NCBI GenBank assembly: GCA_903849645.1
Contig: CAINJJ010000050.1
Coordinates: 1 to 64,000, forward strand
From: an uncultured Acidobacteriaceae bacterium
Lineage (GTDB): Bacteria > Acidobacteriota > Terriglobia > Terriglobales > Acidobacteriaceae
Direction: 5' to 3'
DNA length: 64,000 nucleotides
Shown here: positions 54,661 through 62,542 of the stretch, piece after piece
Layout: each line of letters opens with the position of its first letter
How positions within the stretch are numbered: position 1 is the first letter of the stretch
Translations under genes and position numbers: made by a program
The notes under the pieces: model-generated
What the model was told of the DNA's origin: nothing
The model's input: only the letters and a program-made list of their open reading frames with translations
Databases searched by the model: none

Positions 54661-55713
54661 ATGAACCTGGGCGAATTGGCAAGCAGGCTGGGCGCGGAGT
54701 TGCGCGGCGACCCGAGCCTTGAAGTGACGGGCGTCAAAGGAATTGAGGAGGCTGGCCCCACCGAGGTCACCTTCGTCGCCAACCCCCGCTATGCGGGCCT
54801 GGCCCGCAAGACCCGCGCGGCCGCCATCCTCGTCGAGCCGGACTTTCCGGAGATCGACGCCCCCACCCTCCGCCTCAAGAATCCCTACCTCGCCTTCTCC
54901 CGGACCCTGGCCCTCTTCTACCAGGCGCCGGTCTACGCCCCCGGCATCCACCCCACCGCCGTCATCGACCCCACCGCCGACATCGGCGAGGGCGCCCACA
55001 TCGGCGCCTATGTCGTTGTCGGTCCAGGGGTAAGCCTTGGCCCCGACGCCACCCTCCTGGCCCATGTCGTGCTCTATCCCGGCGTCAAGGCCGGCGCCCG
55101 CTTCTTCGCCCATGCCCACGCCGTGGTCCGTGAAGCCTGCATCCTGGGCGACAACGTCACCCTTGAAAACGGAGCCATCATCGGCGCCGACGGCTTCGGC
55201 TTCGCCAAGAACGAGGACGGCCACTGGGAGAAGATTCCCCAATCCGGGCCCGTTCACCTCGGCAATCGCGTCGATGTGCAGGCCAATGCCTGCATCGACC
55301 GCGCAACCGTCGGCGTTACCGAGATCGGCGACGGCAGCAAGGTCGATAACCTCGTCCAGGTCGGCCACGGCTCCCGCGTCGGCCAGAACACGCTTATCTG
55401 CGCCCAGACCGGCCTCGCCGGCTCCTCCGTCATCGGCAGCAACGCCATCCTCGCCGGACAGGCAGGCGTGGCCGGCCATTGCACGCTCGGCGACGGCGTC
55501 ATCCTCACCGCCCAGTCCGCCGTCTCTCACGACATCCCCGCCGGCAAGGTCATCTCCGGCTCCCCCGGCTTCGACAACCGCGTCTGGCTCCGCGCCGTAG
55601 CCATCTTTCAGCGCCTTCCGGAACTGCTCAAACGCCTTGATCGCGTCGAAAAGGGCCTCGCCGCCAGGCCGTCCTCCGGAAGCTCCGCCGGCGAAGAGGA
55701 ATACCGGAAATGA
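54661..55713 (+). CDS. lpxD: UDP-3-O-(3-hydroxyacyl)glucosamine N-acyltransferase LpxD
   Basis: The 350-residue protein from ATG 54661 begins LGELASRLGAELRGDPSLEVTGV, the LpxD N-terminal uridine-binding domain, followed by left-handed beta-helix hexapeptide repeats (IDPTADIGEGAHIGAYVVVGPG, LGDNVTLENGAIIGADGFGF). The catalytic His lies in VQVGHGSRVG. It adds the second acyl chain in lipid A synthesis. The ORF-track start (54379) runs through the 52-bp repeats and is wrong. It is not next to lpxA or lpxB; a lipoprotein gene overlaps its stop by 4 nt. Confidence 0.95.
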   Translation: MNLGELASRLGAELRGDPSLEVTGVKGIEEAGPTEVTFVANPRYAGLARKTRAAAILVEPDFPEIDAPTLRLKNPYLAFSRTLALFYQAPVYAPGIHPTAVIDPTADIGEGAHIGAYVVVGPGVSLGPDATLLAHVVLYPGVKAGARFFAHAHAVVREACILGDNVTLENGAIIGADGFGFAKNEDGHWEKIPQSGPVHLGNRVDVQANACIDRATVGVTEIGDGSKVDNLVQVGHGSRVGQNTLICAQTGLAGSSVIGSNAILAGQAGVAGHCTLGDGVILTAQSAVSHDIPAGKVISGSPGFDNRVWLRAVAIFQRLPELLKRLDRVEKGLAARPSSGSSAGEEEYRK

Positions 55714-56087
55714 AGGCAAGCATGAATCTGCGCCATGGAATTCTGACCGCCCTGCTCGCGCCTGCCCTGCTCTGGGCCGCGGGCTGCCACTCCTATCACA
55801 TTGAAACCACCGTCGAAAACCGCACCGGCGGCGCTATCCAGTTGCTTGAGGTCGACTATCCCAGCGCCAGCTTCGGGGCAAACCGCCTCGCGCCGGGTGA
55901 GGTCTTCCCCTACCGCATTCAGTTGCGCGGCGATGGCCCCCTCAAGGTGCAATACACGGCCGCCGACGGCCATCCGGTGCAGATTGAAGGCCCCGCGGTG
56001 GCCGAACGCCAGGAGGGCGCCCTCAAAATCGTGCTCCTGCCTGAAGGCAAGGCCGAGTTCCATCCCGAATTGACGCCTAAACTCTGA
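55710..56087 (+). CDS. Small lipoprotein, unknown
   Basis: The 125-residue protein has a hydrophobic signal and a lipobox (LWAAGC) at about residue 26. The mature part is beta-rich with IETTVENRTGGAIQLLEVDYP and YRIQLRGDGPLKVQY, but no known family is evident. It overlaps the lpxD stop by 4 nt (ATGA), so the pair is co-translated; an internal start at the fifth codon (MNLRHG) is also possible. A role in outer-membrane biogenesis is suggested only by its partner. Confidence 0.75.
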   Translation: MKASMNLRHGILTALLAPALLWAAGCHSYHIETTVENRTGGAIQLLEVDYPSASFGANRLAPGEVFPYRIQLRGDGPLKVQYTAADGHPVQIEGPAVAERQEGALKIVLLPEGKAEFHPELTPKL

Positions 56088-56187
56088 AATAATTCGGACA
56101 TCCTCAACTTCGGCTGCGCCGGGGCCTCGGTTGTACTGCGACCCTCTGCCTCTGCCGATAAGCCACTTGCAGGCTCCACGGAGTGAT

Positions 56188-58479
56188 GTGACCGCATTGC
56201 AGCCAGTCCGTACCGGTGGACTCTCCCCGTCCAGGTGGATGGGGAAGTATGCCTTCGCTGTCCGGCTCCTCGGCTGCTTCTTTTCCGTCACGGTTGCCAC
56301 CGCGCTCACGGGCTTTGAGGCAGATGTCATTCTGATCTGGGTCGTCAACGGCCTCCTGCTCTCCTACCTGCTTCTCGCCCCCCGCTGGCGCTGGCCCGCC
56401 TATCTCTGCGCGGGCTTTCTCGGCCAGTTGGCGGGCAGCCTCGTGGTCTATCCGCACCTCCGCATTGACCTCATCCTCATCACCCTCAATATGGCCGAGG
56501 TCTTTCTGAGCGCCCAGTTTCTCCGTGGCCGCTCCACCCAGCTTCCCCGATTCACGGAGCGTGCCTACGTCTTCCGCTTCTTCTGTGTCGCGGTGCTCGC
56601 TGTTCCAATTGCCTTCGGGCTCATCTTTGCCTTCATCTCGGCGTTTTGGCTCCAGACTGACCCCCTCTCGCAGTTTCGCAACTGGGCCGTATCCGACGGC
56701 CTGGGCGCTGCCGTCTCCACCCCGGCCTTCGTCGCCATCTTCCAGAGTCGTTTCAGAGAGTCCGTCAACTGGAAGAAGAACTGGCCTTACCTGGCCATTT
56801 TTGTCGCCTTGACCATCGCGGGATTCACACGATCCACAGTCCCCATTGTCTTCCTGCTCTACCCCCTTCTCATCATGGTCCTCCTGCGCCTGGGGCTGGC
56901 CTGGGCAGCCATGGCAAACCTCTTTGCCGCCGGCGTCGGAAGCTGGTGCACGGCACATGGCCTCGGCTTGTTCGCCGTCATTGGGCCGTCCATTCCAGGC
57001 GGGGCCGCGCTCCTGCTGCAAACCGCCGTTCTCGGCGGCATCATCACCGTCTATGGCGTGTCGATCCTCATTGAGAAGCAGAAAGCCACGGAACAACAGT
57101 TACGCGAAATCGTGACCGTGCACAATCTTGTCACTGAAAACTCCCGCGACCTCATCATGATCGCCGACTTCCACGGCCATCGCTCCTACATCTCCGCCGC
57201 CACCGAATCCATGATCGGCTGGAAGCGCGAGGAGTTGCGCGAAATCAAGAGCATGGATCTGGTCCACCCCGATGACCTGCCAAGAGCCGTGGCTGCCGTC
57301 ACAAGGCTCCATGCAGGAGCACCCGGTGAAATGTTCGAGGCTCGCGTCAAAAAGCGCAGCGGGGACTATGTCTGGGTAGAGGCCAGCCTGCGCCGCATCC
57401 GCGGTTCCGGACCGCTGGCTGCCCCCGGCATTCTCAATATCGTTCGCGACATCACCGAGCGCAAGATCGCCGAGCAGGCGCGGGAATTTCACCACTCCCT
57501 CATCGGGGCCATCCAGGGCGCTTCGCTCGACGGAATCCTCGTCGTCAATGACGAGGGAAAAGCGGTCTCCTACAACAAGAAGTTCTCCGAGGTGTGGGGA
57601 ATCTCCACGCCGGATATACCCCCGGCCCTGCACGAACAGATGCTCCAGGTGCCGGACGAGGAACTGCTCTCCCAATGCCTTGACCTTGTCAGCGACCCCG
57701 ATGGTTTCCTCGATCGGGTCAAGGAACTCTACGCCGATCCGCAGGCCGACGAACTCTCAGAAGTTGAAATGAAGGATGGCCGAACCCTCGAACGCTATAC
57801 CACCGGCCTGCACAGCATTGCAGGCCAATACCTGGGCCGGGTCTGGTTCTTCCGCGACATCACCGGGCGCAAACGCGCCGAACAGCAGCTCCAGGATGCC
57901 TACAAGACCGTCGAGGTGCTGGCCGGGATGGACGCCCTCACCGGGCTGGCAAACCGCCGCCGCTTCGACGAGACCCTGGAGGCGGAGTGGCGGCGCGCCG
58001 TCCGCGACCGCAAGCCCATCTCCCTTTTGTTATTTGATGTGGATCTGTTCAAGCTCTACAACGATACCTATGGCCACCTCGCCGGCGACGCCTGCCTCAG
58101 GGAAATCGCTCAATCCGCCCTCGAAGTCGTCAAGCGGCCGGGCGATCTGGTGGCTCGATTCGGCGGCGAGGAGTTCGCCGTTGTGCTGCCCGGCACCCCG
58201 AGCGAAGGTGCAAAACTGATTGCCGAGGAGATCTGCGCCGCCCTGCGCAACCGCAAACTGCCCCACAGCGCCAGTCCGCACCTTTGCGTCACCGTCTCCG
58301 TCGGTTACGCCACCGTGCTCCCTGCCCCCGGTGTCTCCATCGCTTCTCTCATTCAGGCAGCAGACGGCGCTCTCTACAAGGCCAAGAACAAGGGCCGTAA
58401 CCAGGTATGCAGCGGCGACGCACTTCTCGCTCAGGCGTCAGTTCCGCCTGAAATCACCCCCGCCATCAATCCCAGCTAG
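56188..58479 (+). CDS. MASE1-PAS-PAS-GGDEF diguanylate cyclase
   Basis: From GTG 56188 (CGGAG upstream) the 763-residue protein has a MASE1 membrane sensor with about eight segments (residues ~20-310), two PAS domains (around VTENSRDLIMIADFHGHRSYISAAT and HHSLIGAIQGASLDGILVVNDEG), then a GGDEF domain. The active-site loop is GGEEF near residue 659, with the inhibitory RXXD site (RPGD) five residues upstream, so product feedback by c-di-GMP is expected. It should convert two GTP to c-di-GMP in response to a membrane or PAS signal. The 56131 start (TTG) is less likely. Confidence 0.92.
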   Translation: MTALQPVRTGGLSPSRWMGKYAFAVRLLGCFFSVTVATALTGFEADVILIWVVNGLLLSYLLLAPRWRWPAYLCAGFLGQLAGSLVVYPHLRIDLILITLNMAEVFLSAQFLRGRSTQLPRFTERAYVFRFFCVAVLAVPIAFGLIFAFISAFWLQTDPLSQFRNWAVSDGLGAAVSTPAFVAIFQSRFRESVNWKKNWPYLAIFVALTIAGFTRSTVPIVFLLYPLLIMVLLRLGLAWAAMANLFAAGVGSWCTAHGLGLFAVIGPSIPGGAALLLQTAVLGGIITVYGVSILIEKQKATEQQLREIVTVHNLVTENSRDLIMIADFHGHRSYISAATESMIGWKREELREIKSMDLVHPDDLPRAVAAVTRLHAGAPGEMFEARVKKRSGDYVWVEASLRRIRGSGPLAAPGILNIVRDITERKIAEQAREFHHSLIGAIQGASLDGILVVNDEGKAVSYNKKFSEVWGISTPDIPPALHEQMLQVPDEELLSQCLDLVSDPDGFLDRVKELYADPQADELSEVEMKDGRTLERYTTGLHSIAGQYLGRVWFFRDITGRKRAEQQLQDAYKTVEVLAGMDALTGLANRRRFDETLEAEWRRAVRDRKPISLLLFDVDLFKLYNDTYGHLAGDACLREIAQSALEVVKRPGDLVARFGGEEFAVVLPGTPSEGAKLIAEEICAALRNRKLPHSASPHLCVTVSVGYATVLPAPGVSIASLIQAADGALYKAKNKGRNQVCSGDALLAQASVPPEITPAINPS

Positions 58480-58490
58480 AGAGCCACGCT

Positions 58491-58697
58491 GAAGGCCGCT
58501 GGCCCCACTGCAGGTGGCTCCCCCTGCCGCAAAAGTCTGGGTGCCCCGTGTCCGCAGCCTTATCGCGGGCATGGGTGGGAAACCACAACCCCAAACAGCG
58601 CCGCTCCCCTGATAGCCCGGGCCCTGTATGAGATCCGCGCCGAAGGCCGCTGGCCTCACCGCAGGGGGCCGAAGGCCGCTGGCCCCACCGCAGGTGG
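58491..58697. repeat. Three copies of a 27-nt GC-rich repeat
   Basis: GAAGGCCGCTGGCC(C/T)CAC(T/C)GCAGG... occurs at 58491-58517, from 58642 and at 58671-58697, with few differences; the last two are nearly adjacent. Each contains the palindrome GGCCGCTGGCC. It fills the space between the GGDEF gene and the convergent unknown gene and is likely a dispersed repeat. Confidence 0.8.
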
Positions 58698-58700
58698 TGG

Positions 58701-59651
58701 TTAGCGGACCATGCTTTGGAAGAGAGGCGATTGCAGCAGGCTGTTGAACTCGGCGTCGGTTGTCGAGAAGTGGATGGAAAGCTTGCCGGAGTCCGAGGCA
58801 ATCGACGTCGCGGCCAGCGCCGCCTTTTCCGCATCCGAGCCGCCCATCTTGCGCACCAGCACCGCCGCGTTCAGCAGCGATGAGATGGTGGCCGCGGCGA
58901 ACGAGTCTCCGGTCGAGATGGTCAGGTCAAACTTCACCCCATGCTGGAAGTCCATCGAATACCACGAGGCCACCAGCCGCTTGCGCACCGTCTCAAAGTC
59001 CGTGACTGAACCGGCCTCGCCCAGCACCTGGCGCATCATGATCTGCGTGCCCTTCTGGTCGAGAATGCTCCACAGCGGCTCGTAGTCCACCGTCCTCATT
59101 GCGTCCATCATGGCCGCGTTGCTCAGCAGGCTCGGTGCTATGCCGTCCCGCGCGTCCAGCGCCTTCTCCACAGCCTCTGACGTACCAAAGACCATCGTCG
59201 ACGGGTCCGTAAAGCACACCACCATCCCCGACTTGCCCATCGGGTACACCTTGTTGGTGCGCACCAGCGTGGCCTTCACCTTCTGCTTGCGAAAGTTGGC
59301 GATGATGTCCGGCGTGGAAAACTGCCCCTGCGCCACGCCCACCGTATCCAGTTGGTCGCCTCCGTCCTTGGGACGAAACAGCGCAAACGCCAGTTGCTCC
59401 ACATCATGATTGTCGTTGAGGCCTGACTTCCGCAGCGCCTCGTCAAACGCCTTCAATTCAGGAGGCATCACGCGGTCCCGCAGGTCCATCGCCGCAGTCG
59501 AGTTCTGCATCGCCCGGTAGTCAATCACCACCAACTGCTGCACTTCATGCGGAATCGCGCTGCGCGCATCAGTCGACAACTGAGCCGCCTGCATGGAAGC
59601 CGCGGCCGCCAACACCAAAACTGGAATCACAAAACGAAAGATTGCCTTCAA
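58701..59651 (-). CDS. Exported protein of unknown function
   Basis: The 316-residue protein has a signal peptide (VIPVLVLAAAASMQAA). The mature part looks like a globular alpha/beta protein: VQQLVVIDYRAMQNSTAAMDLRDRVMPPELK near the start, VVCFTDPSTMVFGTSEAVEKALDARDG in the middle, and LSIHFSTTDAEFNSLLQ at the end. I know similar acidobacterial hypothetical proteins but no function. It is the nearest minus-strand neighbour downstream of glutamate formimidoyltransferase and PagL-like genes, with a short gap. Confidence 0.7.
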   Translation of the reverse strand: MKAIFRFVIPVLVLAAAASMQAAQLSTDARSAIPHEVQQLVVIDYRAMQNSTAAMDLRDRVMPPELKAFDEALRKSGLNDNHDVEQLAFALFRPKDGGDQLDTVGVAQGQFSTPDIIANFRKQKVKATLVRTNKVYPMGKSGMVVCFTDPSTMVFGTSEAVEKALDARDGIAPSLLSNAAMMDAMRTVDYEPLWSILDQKGTQIMMRQVLGEAGSVTDFETVRKRLVASWYSMDFQHGVKFDLTISTGDSFAAATISSLLNAAVLVRKMGGSDAEKAALAATSIASDSGKLSIHFSTTDAEFNSLLQSPLFQSMVR

Positions 59652-59716
59652 AGAGTCGTTCCTCCGCAGCCGGCCTCGCCCTTCAATGCGATTTGCCTGG
59701 CCGCAATTCTCTTATT

Positions 59717-60673
59717 TTACGCGCCCGCCGCCTGTTCGCCAGGCCGGGCCGGTTGGAGTTCTCCCGGCCACGCCAAGGGCGCCAGGAGCCGGTGTTCCAG
59801 GACCTTGGTTCCCTCATCGAACCCAATTAACTGACGCATCCATTCGCTGTCCCGCTCACAGGCAGCCTCCGGCAGAAGCCCCACGACCTCGCCCTCTACA
59901 GGGGCCGACTTGTGCTTCCTGGCCAGCGCCGCCACCGCGCGGTAGACCTGGGAAAGTGGTGTCGCCTGAAAATCGGTGATGTTCATCGCCAGTTGCGCCC
60001 GGCCCTGCACCAGCACACCCATGGCCTTCACGCCCTTCAACCCGCCTGAAGCCGCCCGGATCTCCCGCGCTATCGCCCGCACCATGGCCACCTCGTTCGA
60101 GTCAAAGTAGAGGTTGTAGTCCACCAGGAACCGCCTCGCTCCCACGGCGCAGGCTCCCGCCGTCGGGTGAAGCCCCGGTCCTCCCAGGTCTGGCCGGCGC
60201 GCCGAATCCTGCCGCACCGCGTCCCGCAATCCCTCAAACTGGCCCCGCCGCACCTCGTCCAGGCTGGCCCGGTCCGGCCGCGCCGCCGCCGCCTCGTAAA
60301 AGAACACCGGAACCGCAAACCGCCGCCAGATCTCCAGCCCCGCCTGCCGCGCCAGCAGAGCGCACTGATCCAGCTTGATGCCAGAGACCGGCACAAACGG
60401 AATCACGTCCGCCGCCCCGATGCGCGGATGAACTCCCTGCTGCCGGGTCAGGTCGATCAGTTCCACGGCCTTGCCCGCCCCGCGAATCGCCGCCTCCACC
60501 ACCGCCCCAGGCTCGCCGGCAATCGTCACCACGGACCGGTTGTGATCCGGGTCCATCGTCCAGTCAAGAAGCTTCACGCCCTCCACCCGCATCGCCGCCA
60601 CAATGGCCTCGACACGCTTGGCATCCTTGCCCTCGGAGAAGTTCGGAACGCACTCTACAACTGCTTGGCTCAT
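59717..60673 (-). CDS. ftcD: Glutamate formimidoyltransferase
   Basis: The 318-residue protein has the FTCD N-terminal marks VECVPNFSEGKDAKRVEAI, LLDWTMDPDHNRSVVTIAG, GVHPRIGAADVIPFVPV and GPGLHPTAGACAVGARRFLVDYNLYF. It transfers the formimino group from N-formiminoglutamate to tetrahydrofolate in histidine degradation. It is the transferase domain only; the cyclodeaminase domain of the bifunctional enzyme is absent. No hutHUI genes are in the window. Gene order does not suggest a partner. Confidence 0.94.
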   Translation of the reverse strand: MSQAVVECVPNFSEGKDAKRVEAIVAAMRVEGVKLLDWTMDPDHNRSVVTIAGEPGAVVEAAIRGAGKAVELIDLTRQQGVHPRIGAADVIPFVPVSGIKLDQCALLARQAGLEIWRRFAVPVFFYEAAAARPDRASLDEVRRGQFEGLRDAVRQDSARRPDLGGPGLHPTAGACAVGARRFLVDYNLYFDSNEVAMVRAIAREIRAASGGLKGVKAMGVLVQGRAQLAMNITDFQATPLSQVYRAVAALARKHKSAPVEGEVVGLLPEAACERDSEWMRQLIGFDEGTKVLEHRLLAPLAWPGELQPARPGEQAAGA

Positions 60674-60716
60674 AGCCCCTTTGCCCCGCCCACATCCTGC
60701 TCCGACGGGGGCCTGC

Positions 60717-61421
60717 TCATTTCCACAGCGTATAGCCCACCTGCACCTGAATGCTGGCGTTCACGCCGGGGTTCCGGTCGCCCAGGGATGCCGACGAAAT
60801 ATGCACCGCGTTCACGCCCAGGTCAATCGAACGCTTCGGCCGCGTGAAGTAGTGAAACCCGATGCCCCCCTGCGGCGTAAAGTTGAACACCGAAGTCCCC
60901 CCTGGGTTCCCGTGCGGAATCAGTACGTCCGGCGGAAACTTGTGCGTCGTGTAAATCAGCCCGCCCGCCCCCTGAAACCAGGGCTGAAACCGCCGCGAGC
61001 TGGTCAAAAAATTCCAGCGCAGGATCACCGGCGTCATGCTCGCTCCCGTGAACGTCCCACCTCCCACTGGAGCCGTATAGGTAGCTCCGTGATAGGTAAA
61101 GGTCTGCTCGTGCGCCGCCGGTGTATACGCCTGGAAAAACGGGCTGACGCTCGCGCCCAGTTCAAACTGCCCCGAGACGAATCCGGCATGAATCACCGGC
61201 GTCAGCGGCTTTGCTGCCTGGAACCCAGCCCACAGAAACTTGTAGCTGGACCGGTCGCCCACGCCCGTGCCCCAGTTCACAATCGGCCCATACTCCCAGC
61301 TCCTGGCTGTGCGCACCTGCGCCACGGGGTTATCCGCCGCGCCGGCGGCATTTGGGGCCTGGGCAGAGGCCGCGGTCCCCGCAGCCAAAATCAACAGCAG
61401 AAGCTTTCCAGTTCGGGTCAA
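60717..61421 (-). CDS. Acyloxyacyl hydrolase / PagL-like lipid A 3-O-deacylase
   Basis: From TTG 61421 (AGAGAAGGGAAG upstream) the 234-residue protein has a signal peptide (LLLLILAAGTAASAQ) and a beta-barrel-like mature part. The PagL signature is near the C-terminus: VHISSASLGDRNPGVNASIQVQVGY, in which the catalytic His-X-Ser and NPG are kept, although the residue after the Ser is Ser rather than Asn. PagL removes the 3-O acyl chain from lipid A in the outer membrane. The ORF-track start (61505) adds an unrelated 28 residues. Confidence 0.78.
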   Translation of the reverse strand: MTRTGKLLLLILAAGTAASAQAPNAAGAADNPVAQVRTARSWEYGPIVNWGTGVGDRSSYKFLWAGFQAAKPLTPVIHAGFVSGQFELGASVSPFFQAYTPAAHEQTFTYHGATYTAPVGGGTFTGASMTPVILRWNFLTSSRRFQPWFQGAGGLIYTTHKFPPDVLIPHGNPGGTSVFNFTPQGGIGFHYFTRPKRSIDLGVNAVHISSASLGDRNPGVNASIQVQVGYTLWK

Positions 61422-61547
61422 CGTTCTTCCCTTCTCTTGATAAAGTTCCAATTCCCCAAAAAAGGCCGCCACAACCGGGCGGCCTTCCTGAGTGAAAGCT
61501 TGCAATGCGCCTAGGACTTCACGTGTAGTTCGTCCGGCCGGAGGGAG

Positions 61548-61600
61548 CAGGGGGCTTCAGCCCCCTGAAAACCAGGCCAATCCTCAGGGCCGTCAGGCCC
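61548..61600. repeat. Two intergenic palindromes with TTCA and GTCA loops
   Basis: CAGGGGGC-TTCA-GCCCCCTG (61548-61567) and GGGCC-GTCA-GGCCC (61587-61600) lie between the PagL-like and YebC genes. They have the same loop style as the palindromes before lpxD. The first could serve as a terminator hairpin; no T-run follows. Confidence 0.7.
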
Positions 61601-61636
61601 GGATCAAGGCAAATCGCAACAAATGCAACGGTAGTA

Positions 61637-62386
61637 CTAGCCGGCCGCTGCTTCCATCTGCTCCGCGTCCATATCAAAGTTCGAATAGACGTTTTGCGTG
61701 TCGTCGCAGTCTTCCAGCGTCTCCAGCAGGCGGATCATCTGGTTGGCCGCCGAACCTTCGAGCTTTGTATATGTGGACGCAACCATTGTCACTTCGCTCA
61801 TCACGGTCGCAATCCCGGCAGCTTTGACCGCTGCCGCAACCGCTTCGTGCGAACCCGGATCGGTCACAATCTCCCACGTGTCGCCTTCGTCGTTGAGGTC
61901 CTCGCCGCCGTGTTCCAGCACGATGTCCATCAACTGCTCTTCGCTCGCCGCGTCCTTTTCGACCGCGATCAGCCCCTTCTTTGAGAACATGAAGCGCACC
62001 GAGCCGGTCTCGCCCAGGTTGCCCCCGTTCTTTGAGAAGGCATGGCGAATCTCGCTCACCGCCCGGTTGCGGTTGTCCGTCAGCACGTCCACGATGATGG
62101 CCACGCCGCCCGGGCCGTAGCCCTCAAAGCTGATCTCCTCGTAGTTCACGCCTTCCAGTTCGCCGGTGCCGCGCTGAATCGCGCGCTTGATGTTTTCCTG
62201 CGGCATGTTTTCCGCCTTGGCGGCCAGAATGGCGGTGCGCAGGCGGGGGTTGCCGTCAGGGTCGCCGCCGCCGCCCTTTGCGGAGATGGTGATTTCCCTG
62301 ATCAGACGGGTGAATATCTTGCCGCGCTTGGCATCCAGCGCGCCCTTCTTGTGCTTGATTGTGGCCCATTTTGAATGGCCGGACAT
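61637..62386 (-). CDS. YebC/PmpR-family regulator or ribosome-associated factor
   Basis: The 249-residue protein from ATG 62386 has the YebC opening [31 protein letters not shown], then [23 protein letters not shown] and [23 protein letters not shown]. Earlier it was seen as a transcription regulator; recent work on this family points to help for ribosomes at proline-rich stretches. The ORF-track start at 62548 has a long unmatched extension. It is divergent from the GH31 gene across about 155 nt. Confidence 0.95.
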   Translation of the reverse strand: MSGHSKWATIKHKKGALDAKRGKIFTRLIREITISAKGGGGDPDGNPRLRTAILAAKAENMPQENIKRAIQRGTGELEGVNYEEISFEGYGPGGVAIIVDVLTDNRNRAVSEIRHAFSKNGGNLGETGSVRFMFSKKGLIAVEKDAASEEQLMDIVLEHGGEDLNDEGDTWEIVTDPGSHEAVAAAVKAAGIATVMSEVTMVASTYTKLEGSAANQMIRLLETLEDCDDTQNVYSNFDMDAEQMEAAAG

Positions 62387-62542
62387 GAGAACCTCAATGG
62401 TAGTGAAGATGCCGGCGCGGGCACGCGCCTGACCTTGTGATTGTACCACCGGCGTCGAACCCTCCGGCAGCCCGTTTCCCATCCCCCGCTTGAGGGGATT
62501 ATCCTTGCCTCGTTCTTCAATTTGGCTCCCATGAGGTGCTGA

